Assembly (NCBI GenBank): GCA_001768195.1 | Contig: MENI01000092.1 | Coordinates: 1-35,745, forward strand | Reading direction: 5' to 3' | Length of the DNA stretch: 35,745 bases | Origin: Bacteroidetes bacterium GWA2_40_15 | GTDB taxonomy: Bacteria > Bacteroidota > Bacteroidia > Bacteroidales > VadinHA17 | Shown here: one piece after another, positions 8,730-14,959 of the stretch | How positions within the stretch are numbered: the first letter of the stretch is position 1 | How the letters are laid out: every line of letters begins with the position of its first letter | Translations under genes and position numbers: made by a program | The notes under the pieces: generated by a model | Told to the model about the DNA's origin: nothing | What the model saw: only the letters and a program-made list of their open reading frames with translations | Database searches by the model: none

Positions 8730-9914
8730 TTAAAGTATTCCAAGTGCCTTAGCAGCTTTTGTGATCTTCTCAACAGATATCTCTACCTGTTCCTTAGTAT
8801 GGGTTGCCATCAGGGAATATCTGATGAGGCAGTCCTCCTTTGGAACGGCAGGTGAAACAACAGGATTAACAAAAATTCCATCGGCAAGGAGCATCTGGGT
8901 AAGCTGAAGAGCTTTTATATCATCACGGATAAAGAGCGGAATGATCGGGGTTTCTGAAGTACCGGTATCAAAGCCGGCTTCTTTGAAACCCTTAAGAGCG
9001 ATGGCTGTCATATCCCAGAGATGTTGAATCCTCTCAGGCTCATGTTCCATTATATCGATCGAAGCAAGCACTGCAGCAGTGGATGCAGGTGTCATACTGG
9101 CGCTGAAAATAAGCGTTCTGGAATTATGCTTGATGAAATTAATTACCTCCTTGTCACCCGCAATAAAACCACCAAGAGAAGCAAATGATTTTGAGAAGGT
9201 TCCCATGATAAGGTCGACCTTTTCGGTAAGTCCGAAATGCGATGCAGTACCGGAACCGTTTTTTCCTATAACCCCAAGTGAATGGGCATCATCAACCATT
9301 ATTGATGCATTATACTTTTCAGCCAGCCTTACAACCTCCGGCAGGTTTATAATATCCCCCTCCATTGAGAATATGCCATCAACGACTATTAGTTTGAGCC
9401 TTTCACCATCACATATCTTAAGTTTTGCTTCCAGGGCATCCATGTCGTTGTGAGCGAACTTCAGCACTTTTGAAAAAGAGAGCCTGCTGCCTTCAATTAT
9501 TGATGCATGATCAAGTTCGTCAAGCACAAGATAGTCATGCCGGCCTGCAAGAAGGGAAACGACTCCAAGATTTACCTGGAATCCGGTACTGTAGCAAAGA
9601 GCGCCATCCATACCGACGAGTTCTGCAAGCTTTCTCTCAAGTTTAATATGGATATCGAGGGTCCCGTTCAGAAACCTCGATCCGGCACAGCCTGTTCCAT
9701 ACTTGTCGATAGCGGCTTTTGCAGCTTCCTTTACTTTTGGATGGTTGGTAAGTCCAAGGTAGCTGTTCGATCCGAACATCAGAACCTTTTTACCGTTTAT
9801 CAGAACTTCGGTGTCCTGGTCAGACTCTATTTCCCTGAAGTAGGGATAGATACCGGCCTGCATTGCTTTCTGCGGGGCATCATAGCCTGATAGTCTCTCT
9901 TTTAAAAATCTCAC
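8730..9914 (-). CDS. spt: serine palmitoyltransferase (PLP-dependent alpha-oxoamine synthase)
   Basis: A 394-residue cytosolic fold-type I PLP enzyme that condenses serine with a fatty acyl-CoA (or acyl-ACP) to 3-ketosphinganine, the first step of sphingolipid synthesis in Bacteroidota. Visible motifs are FGSNSYLGL, GCAGSRFLNGT, the PLP-stacking His in DELDHASI, MVDDAHSLG with the PLP Asp and His, and the Schiff-base Lys in GTFSKSFASLGGF. The N-terminus (APQKAMQAGIYPYFREIES) and the C-terminal SLMATHTKEQV resemble the Bacteroides enzyme more than 8-amino-7-oxononanoate synthase or glycine C-acetyltransferase, which share the fold and are the main alternatives. The start is a GTG (9912-9914); no ATG gives a better N-terminus. 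It is the first gene of a likely two-gene operon. Confidence 0.88.
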   Translation of the reverse strand: MRFLKERLSGYDAPQKAMQAGIYPYFREIESDQDTEVLINGKKVLMFGSNSYLGLTNHPKVKEAAKAAIDKYGTGCAGSRFLNGTLDIHIKLERKLAELVGMDGALCYSTGFQVNLGVVSLLAGRHDYLVLDELDHASIIEGSRLSFSKVLKFAHNDMDALEAKLKICDGERLKLIVVDGIFSMEGDIINLPEVVRLAEKYNASIMVDDAHSLGVIGKNGSGTASHFGLTEKVDLIMGTFSKSFASLGGFIAGDKEVINFIKHNSRTLIFSASMTPASTAAVLASIDIMEHEPERIQHLWDMTAIALKGFKEAGFDTGTSETPIIPLFIRDDIKALQLTQMLLADGIFVNPVVSPAVPKEDCLIRYSLMATHTKEQVEISVEKITKAAKALGIL

Positions 9915-10460
9915 TGGTAAGATTAATTTTTAAATTTAACGATCAAAAATAGTTAAAATCAGATATAAATGACGAATTAGTTATATTTTCGAACATATTT
10001 ATGTTCTAAGCTTTAAGAAATAAAGTGTTTTATTAGATTGTAACAGTTATATTTACAGTGTGTTATATGCAAAATGCAAAGAAGCTTAACCAATGGAGGA
10101 AATTTACAGGTTCTTTTTATTTCTGATTTTCAGCTTTGCAGTGCTTATATTTATTTTATTATTCTTTATAAGTAGTGTCCTATTAAAATAATGAGATTCT
10201 TCGCTGCGCTCAGAATGACAAGTGTTTAGGGAGTTAGGGAGTTAAAAACATAAGCATCTGTCATTCTGAGCGAAACGAAGTGAAGCGAAGAATCTCCTTC
10301 TAATTTTATATATTATCCGTTTAGCAGTGATTCTTTATATTAACTCCTTATGGGAAATTACTGAGGAAAGGGTAGATCCCTATAAAATTTAATCCAATTT
10401 CTTTTGGTGGATTTAAATATGCGATTTACTTTTGTGTCCGAAATCAAATCAGAGGATCTA
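9915..10460. other. intergenic region with promoter-type inverted repeat and repeat element
   Basis: This gap separates the leftward serine palmitoyltransferase gene from the rightward metal module. It contains a GAACAT-ATTT-ATGTTC inverted repeat at 9991-10006, which could be an operator about 80 bases upstream of the palmitoyltransferase start, and a longer repeat element at 10193-10296 (listed separately). No gene was recognised. Promoters for both flanking operons should lie here, but I could not place them with confidence. Confidence 0.5.
10193..10296. repeat. imperfect inverted-repeat element (MITE-like)
   Basis: The left arm (10193-10220) starts GAGATTCTTCGCT and ends with CTCAGAATGACA. 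The right arm (10259-10296) starts with TGTCATTCTGAG and ends with AGCGAAGAATCTC, the inverted counterpart, with about ten extra bases in a GAAACGAAGTGAAGCGAAG stretch. The 38-base centre contains GGGAGTTA twice. Such paired arms look like a small non-autonomous repeat; no target duplication was found. Confidence 0.7.
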
Positions 10461-10505
10461 ATGGACGACGACCCGGCGGAGAGATTATTTGTTAACCTGG
10501 TATAA
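10461..10505 (+). CDS. upstream ORF, candidate Mg2+-sensing leader peptide MDDDPAERLFVNLV
   Basis: A 14-codon ORF with ATG at 10461 and TAA at 10503-10505, preceded by the Shine-Dalgarno-like AGAGGA at 10451-10456 with a 4-base spacer. The peptide starts Met-Asp-Asp-Asp-Pro. Acidic and acidic-proline N-termini are known to make nascent-chain-bearing ribosomes fall apart when Mg2+ is low (intrinsic ribosome destabilisation), the mechanism described for the MgtL leader of enterobacterial mgtA. Here the ORF ends 58 bases before a gene with an MgtE-type Mg-sensing domain and upstream of an Nramp-type carrier, so a Mg-responsive leader is plausible. The sequence shows only the ORF, its ribosome site and position; the sensing role is inference. 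A structured, untranslated RNA element or chance are the alternatives. Confidence 0.5.
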   Translation: MDDDPAERLFVNLV

Positions 10506-10512
10506 AGGGATA

Positions 10513-10558
10513 ACCGGTCGTTCCGGTCACTTCCTGCATTATCAGAATTAAAAGGAGG
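10513..10558 (+). promoter_or_regulatory. leader RNA structure with sequestrable Shine-Dalgarno
   Basis: ACCGG (10513-10517) and CCGGT (10523-10527) form a 5-bp hairpin with a 5-base loop. CTTCCT (10530-10535) can pair fully, with one G-U, with AGGAGG (10553-10558), the strong ribosome binding site of the next gene, which has a 5-base spacer to its ATG at 10564. CCGGTCGT (10514-10521) can alternatively pair with ACGACCCGG inside the upstream ORF (10468-10476) with one bulged C. Two mutually exclusive folds are thus possible, one blocked by a ribosome on the upstream ORF. Function is inferred; the pairings were found by eye. Confidence 0.45.
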
Positions 10559-10563
10559 TGGCT

Positions 10564-11838
10564 ATGACATCACTCACAACATTTTACCTAAGCGGCATAA
10601 TTGGCAAAGAGGCATTTGATGCCGATGGTGAAGCTATCGGATTTATCAGGGATTTACTTGTAAGCTCCATGCCCACGGAGAATAATGATCCGGGGCATCA
10701 GCTGGTTACAGGTGTGAAGCTCAGGATTAATAAAGAGATTCACTGTTATTCCTTTAACAGCTTCAGAGTAGTCAAGGCACGTGAAATGCTTAATGTATCA
10801 TGCAGTGAACTCATTGAGATGGGAAGGGAAGAGGTGGAGAACGGGCTTCTTCTTGTTGAAAATATTCTTGACAAACAGATCGTTGACCTTAATGGCAGAA
10901 AGCTTGTCAGAGTTAATGATATCAGGCTTGTAACCCTTCCTACCGGTACATTTACCATTGCTGTTGACATTGGGATAGAGGGTTTGCTGCGCAGGATAGG
11001 CATTGCACAGCCAATAAAAAGAATACTGTCGCTGTTTAAAATAAATATACCCGCAAAATTCATTCTCTGGGATGATGTTCAGGCTATTGATTACTCAAAT
11101 CTTAATATCAGGCTATCAAAAAGTTACGCCAAACTGCATACTCTTCACCCGTCTGATATAGCTGATATTCTGGAAGACCTTGGAAAAAAATCGAGTATGT
11201 CGGTTTTCTCTGCTCTCGATGAAGAGAAAGCGGCTGATGTACTTGAGGAACTTGAAACCCATGCACAGGTACATATTGTTGAAAACCTGCCGGTAGACAA
11301 AGCAGCAGATGTTCTTGAAAAAATGCCGGCTGATGAAGTGGCTGATATTCTCGATGAGCTTGAGGATGATAAGGCAGAACTGCTTCTGAAAGAAATGGAT
11401 ATGGAATCCTCTCAGGAGGTCCGTGAATTGCTTGAATATGACGACGACATGGTTGGAAGTATCATGACGACCGATTATCTCTCATTCAGTGCCGATAAAA
11501 CTGTCGAAGATGTTCTTCAGGTACTCCGGCATAAGAAACCTGAAGCTGCGGAACTTTATAACCTTTTTGTCACAGAGAAAAACGATGAGCTTATCGGAAC
11601 CTTTAATCTCCGCGACCTGGTTCTTGCTGAACCAACTCTAAGCATAAATGAGATTATGAAGTCCGAACCTGTATATCTGTTCGATGATCAGAAAGCAAGG
11701 GCGATTGCTGAAATTGTTTCAAAGTACAATCTGCTGGCCGTACCTGTTGTTGACAGGAACAACCTTCTCCAGGGTATGGTTGTGGTTGATGATGTTGTAG
11801 AGGATCTGATTAATGAAAGGAGAACCAGGAAAAGATAA
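10564..11838 (+). CDS. soluble PRC-barrel/MgtE-N/CBS-domain protein, putative Mg2+-responsive partner of the Nramp carrier
   Basis: A 424-residue protein without a convincing membrane segment. Residues about 1-165 look like two PRC-barrel-like beta segments (GKEAFDADGEAIGFIRDLLV; DKQIVDLNGRKLVRVNDIRL). Residues about 190-290 form a superhelical MgtE N domain with repeated ADILEDL/ADVLEEL units (HPSDIADILEDL, AADVLEKMPADEVADILDEL). Residues about 295-420 are a CBS pair (VGSIMTTDYLSFSADKTVEDV; NLLAVPVVD, LLQGMVVVDDVVEDL). In the Mg2+ channel MgtE, the N and CBS domains sense cytosolic Mg2+; here the channel domain is absent. A carrier gene follows after about 110 bases, so it may gate or regulate that carrier. 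An in-frame GTG at 10558 overlaps the Shine-Dalgarno AGGAGG, so the ATG at 10564 is the start. Confidence 0.87.
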   Translation: MTSLTTFYLSGIIGKEAFDADGEAIGFIRDLLVSSMPTENNDPGHQLVTGVKLRINKEIHCYSFNSFRVVKAREMLNVSCSELIEMGREEVENGLLLVENILDKQIVDLNGRKLVRVNDIRLVTLPTGTFTIAVDIGIEGLLRRIGIAQPIKRILSLFKINIPAKFILWDDVQAIDYSNLNIRLSKSYAKLHTLHPSDIADILEDLGKKSSMSVFSALDEEKAADVLEELETHAQVHIVENLPVDKAADVLEKMPADEVADILDELEDDKAELLLKEMDMESSQEVRELLEYDDDMVGSIMTTDYLSFSADKTVEDVLQVLRHKKPEAAELYNLFVTEKNDELIGTFNLRDLVLAEPTLSINEIMKSEPVYLFDDQKARAIAEIVSKYNLLAVPVVDRNNLLQGMVVVDDVVEDLINERRTRKR

Positions 11839-11858
11839 AAGGCACGAGATGCAAGAAA

Positions 11859-11890
11859 CAAGACAAAAGACAAAAGACAAAAGACAAAAA
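11859..11890. repeat. short tandem repeat of AGACAAA type
   Basis: About four copies of a 7-base AAGACAA unit (period shift near the ends) lie in the spacer between the MgtE-N/CBS gene and the carrier gene. The 110-base spacer also contains TTGCCAATACCTGGCA. No coding or terminator role is evident. Confidence 0.75.
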
Positions 11891-11950
11891 GTTGTAAGTT
11901 GAAAGTGAAAGATAATTGCCAATACCTGGCACCCGGCAACTAATTATGTG

Positions 11951-13204
11951 ATGATCAGGTACAGATTAAGAAACATGCATTTTTTCAAAAGAGCGGCAAT
12001 TTTCTTTGCAATTCTGGGCCCTGGCATTATTACCGGAAGTGTTGATAATGATGCAGGGGGAATAACCACTTATTCAGTTGCCGGTGCGTTGTACGGCTAT
12101 GGATTGATCTGGACCCTTATTCCCTCCTTCATCGTGCTTCTGGTTGTTCAGGAGATGAATGCCCGAATGGGTATCGTCACCGGGAAAGGATTGTCTGATC
12201 TGATCCGTGAAAATGCAGGAATGAAGATAACCTTTCTTATCTTCCTCGGACTACTTCTGTCAAACATAGGCAATACTACCACAGAATTTGCAGGTGTTGC
12301 CGGCAGTCTGGAAATATTCGGTGTAAGCAAGTATTTTTCTGTACCGGTAGTGGCAGTTTTGGTCTGGTTTCTGGTAGTCAAAGGCACCTACAAAATTGCT
12401 GAGCGTATTTTTCTGGTTTTCAGTGCATCGTTGCTCACCTATGTGGTGTCGGCACTTATGAGCAAACCCGACTGGGGATCAATTGGCTCATCTATTATCA
12501 GGCCTGATGTCGAAATGAACACTCAGAGCCTTGCAATGGTTATTGCTCTGGTTGGTACAACTATTGCACCCTGGATGCAGTTTTATATGCAATCGACTGT
12601 AATAGAGAAGGGGTTGAAAATGAAGAATTTCAGATATACCATGATCGATATAGCCGTGGGTTGCGTTATAACCGTTGTTGTGGCGTTTTTCATAATGGTG
12701 GCTTGTGGTTCGACTCTTTATCCCAATGGGATTCAGATCAACGAGGCCAAAGATGCCGCCATGTCTCTTGAACCGCTTGCCGGAAGGCTGGCTTCACACG
12801 TTTTTGCATTTGGATTGTTCATAGCATCTGTGTTCTCTGCCACGATATTACCCCTTGCCACAGCCTACTATGTCTCAGAAGCATTTGGTTTTGAAGCAGG
12901 TATTGATAAAAAATGGGACGAGGCAAAGGAGTTTTATTCTCTTTATACCGGAATACTTATAATATCGGCACTTATCATATTAATCCCTGGCGCTCCGCTT
13001 ATTAAAATTTCCATCTGGTCGCAGGTACTGAATGGGATTCTGCTTCCTGTCGTTCTTATCAGCATGATCCTGCTTATTAACAATAAAAAGATTATGGGAG
13101 CCTATGTTAATAATCTGACGCAGAATATTATTGGATGGGTAGCTGTTGTATTACTTGTCGGATTGTCTCTTGCACTGCTTGTGATACCATTCTTTAGCGG
13201 ATGA
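11951..13204 (+). CDS. Nramp (SLC11)-family divalent metal transporter with variant metal site
   Basis: About 417 residues with ten to eleven hydrophobic segments of an Nramp carrier in the inner membrane. In TM1 the canonical DPGN metal-binding motif is replaced by DNDAGG (about residues 32-37, in GPGIITGSVDNDAGGITTYS). In TM6 the canonical Met before the Pro is Ala (TTIAPWM, Ala about 206). Loss of that Met is a feature of the Nramp-related magnesium transporters, so Mg2+ rather than Mn2+/Fe2+ is a plausible substrate; this is inference. The upstream partner has MgtE-type Mg-sensing domains, which fits. A GTG at 11948, the ATG at 11951 and an ATG at 11975 (before HFFKRAAIFF) are all possible starts; none has a good Shine-Dalgarno. 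The pyrophosphatase gene follows by 43 bases. Confidence 0.87.
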   Translation: MIRYRLRNMHFFKRAAIFFAILGPGIITGSVDNDAGGITTYSVAGALYGYGLIWTLIPSFIVLLVVQEMNARMGIVTGKGLSDLIRENAGMKITFLIFLGLLLSNIGNTTTEFAGVAGSLEIFGVSKYFSVPVVAVLVWFLVVKGTYKIAERIFLVFSASLLTYVVSALMSKPDWGSIGSSIIRPDVEMNTQSLAMVIALVGTTIAPWMQFYMQSTVIEKGLKMKNFRYTMIDIAVGCVITVVVAFFIMVACGSTLYPNGIQINEAKDAAMSLEPLAGRLASHVFAFGLFIASVFSATILPLATAYYVSEAFGFEAGIDKKWDEAKEFYSLYTGILIISALIILIPGAPLIKISIWSQVLNGILLPVVLISMILLINNKKIMGAYVNNLTQNIIGWVAVVLLVGLSLALLVIPFFSG

Positions 13205-13247
13205 TCACGGATAATTTTCTTTTTATTTAAACATTAAATATCTGAAT

Positions 13248-13805
13248 ATGAAATGTGAAAGGCATCCCTGGCATAGTGTCGATCCAGGACAGGAAGCTCC
13301 TGAATATGTGAGAGCTATTATTGAAATTCCGAAGGGATCAAAAGGCAAGTATGAGCTGGATAAGAACTCGGGCCTGCTCAGGCTTGACCGGGTGTTGTTC
13401 TCTTCAGTCCATTACCCGGCAAATTATGGATTTATCCCCCAGACTTATTGCGATGACCACGATCCGCTGGATATTCTGGTTATATGCTCAATAGATGTTT
13501 ATCCTATGTGCATAATTGAAGCAAAAGTTATCGGCGCTATGGAGATGATAGACAGCAATGAACGCGATGATAAGATAATCGCGGTGGCAAAGAATGACAT
13601 GTCAGTCAATTATTTAAATAACCTCTCTGAGCTCCCTCCTCATACCCTTGTTGAGCTGAAGCGTTTTTTTGAAGACTATAAAAATCTTGAACATAAGGAT
13701 GTTCTTGTTGATCACTTTATGGACCGGGAGAAGGCATATGAGATAATAAGGGAAGGCCTGAAATTATACCAGGAGAAGAAAAGTTACCTTATCCAGCCAC
13801 ACTGA
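13248..13805 (+). CDS. ppa: inorganic pyrophosphatase, family I
   Basis: A 185-residue cytosolic enzyme that hydrolyses pyrophosphate to two phosphates and pulls biosynthetic reactions forward; it needs several Mg2+ ions. The signature DDHDPLDILV carries the metal-binding aspartates at about residues 65-71. IIEIPKGSKGKYELDK supplies phosphate-binding Lys residues and HYPANYGFIPQT matches the conserved family I block. Length is normal (about 170-220). It lies 43 bases after the Nramp-type carrier and likely shares its transcript, a fitting neighbour if that carrier moves Mg2+. The stop is only four bases from the stop of the convergent propeller gene. Confidence 0.95.
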   Translation: MKCERHPWHSVDPGQEAPEYVRAIIEIPKGSKGKYELDKNSGLLRLDRVLFSSVHYPANYGFIPQTYCDDHDPLDILVICSIDVYPMCIIEAKVIGAMEMIDSNERDDKIIAVAKNDMSVNYLNNLSELPPHTLVELKRFFEDYKNLEHKDVLVDHFMDREKAYEIIREGLKLYQEKKSYLIQPH

Positions 13806-13809
13806 TCTC

Positions 13810-14877
13810 TTAATCTTCAGGCCAGTTATTATTTTTCATTTGTTTTGTTTCTATTCTTTCCGGATCAACAACCACATGTTTTATCAGCATTCTTTTCCAT
13901 GTATATGTAATATGCACCAGTCCGTCAGCACTCTGAATAACTGCCGGATAAGAAAACTCGGTTCCTTCCATATCAATCTCCAGTAGCACAGCAGCTTTCC
14001 ACTCTGTCCCATCATCAGACAGAGCTACGTTTAACATATTTCTACCTTTTGAAAGATGGTTATAAACCAGAAGATGACTGCCATTCTTAAGGGTAACTGC
14101 GTCAATGCCGGAATTTGGATTCGGTAAGGATGTCGGTATTAACTCACTCCAGGTGTATCCGTTATCGATTGATTCTGAAGTTAGAATATGTGAGGAGGTG
14201 CTTCTGCAAAGCATCTGTATCTTCCCTCCTTTGTGAGTAATAACTGTAGGTTGAATGGCCCCTGTAGCCTTATCATTTATGGGAGCCGTTTTTTCCCATG
14301 TCTTTCCGAAATCGCTTGTGAATTCCATATGGACCCTCCAGCCGTCATTCTCGGTGCTTGAAGGACAGATAAGCTCATCATTTTCAAGAAGCACAGGCTT
14401 GTTCTTAACGGGTCCCAGAATGTTTTTCGGCAACCTGACGCTTTCTGACCAGGTACGTCCTTCATCGTCGGATGTCATCAGCATTCCCCACCATGTTGAT
14501 GGTGAGGACCCTACCTTATAAAAGAGAAGTACCTTACTGCCGGAGTTATACAGGACCGGATTCCAGCATGGGTATCGCCAAAGCTTGTTCTGAATTCCAT
14601 TTGCTGCTTCAACCGGCTTTGACCAGGTGCCGTTTATATAGCTGCTTACCCATATTCCTACATCCTTATTGCCCTCTTCAGTACCTCCAAACCATGCTGC
14701 CAGCAAACCATCACTTGTTGATATTATAGTTGAGGCATGGCATGAGGGAGCTGTAATGTCTCCGGTCTTCCAGATGAATTCAGATTTAATGATGCAATTA
14801 TCTCCTTTCCAGGGATCATCTGAAGATGCCGTATGAAATAAAACAAGCAGCAAAATTAATAATATTGATTTCTTCAT
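13810..14877 (-). CDS. secreted BNR/Asp-box beta-propeller protein (sialidase-like)
   Basis: A 355-residue protein with an N-terminal signal peptide (KKSILLILLLVLFHTASS). Four Asp-box repeats are visible: SDDEGRTW, TSDFGKTW, SIDNGYTW and SDDGTEW, at regular spacing as in a six-bladed propeller. LWRYPCWNPVL and FYKVGSSPSTWWGM are typical of a BNR_2-type subgroup often annotated as exo-alpha-sialidase. I see HASTI and WFGGTEEG but cannot identify the Arg triad, Tyr and Glu of true GH33 sialidases, so the substrate is open; other exo-acting enzymes on plant or uronic sugars share this fold. It is divergent from the M20 amidohydrolase; the 82-base gap contains the palindrome CTTTAAATTTAAAG (14898-14911). 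Confidence 0.78.
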   Translation of the reverse strand: MKKSILLILLLVLFHTASSDDPWKGDNCIIKSEFIWKTGDITAPSCHASTIISTSDGLLAAWFGGTEEGNKDVGIWVSSYINGTWSKPVEAANGIQNKLWRYPCWNPVLYNSGSKVLLFYKVGSSPSTWWGMLMTSDDEGRTWSESVRLPKNILGPVKNKPVLLENDELICPSSTENDGWRVHMEFTSDFGKTWEKTAPINDKATGAIQPTVITHKGGKIQMLCRSTSSHILTSESIDNGYTWSELIPTSLPNPNSGIDAVTLKNGSHLLVYNHLSKGRNMLNVALSDDGTEWKAAVLLEIDMEGTEFSYPAVIQSADGLVHITYTWKRMLIKHVVVDPERIETKQMKNNNWPED

Positions 14878-14959
14878 AGTTGTCAGATTAAAATTTCCTT
14901 TAAATTTAAAGATTTGATTTTAATACCAGGTTGTGAAACGGCTTTAAAAAGTAAAATAA

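Noticed and set aside
8690-8773. Upstream extension of the SDR gene by 28 residues
   Set aside because: It overlaps the palmitoyltransferase gene and translates the G/C palindrome; the SDR fold begins right after the ATG at 8687-8689.
10380-10560. Known Mg or Mn riboswitch (M-box or yybP-ykoY type)
   Set aside because: I could not find the conserved core sequences of either class; the short ORF explains the leader better. A covariance-model search would settle it.
10558-10563. GTG start for the MgtE-N/CBS gene
   Set aside because: The GTG overlaps the Shine-Dalgarno AGGAGG, which is correctly spaced for the ATG at 10564.
13810-14877. Call as a true GH33 sialidase
   Set aside because: Asp boxes show the propeller fold, but I could not identify the sialidase catalytic residues, so only the fold is claimed.
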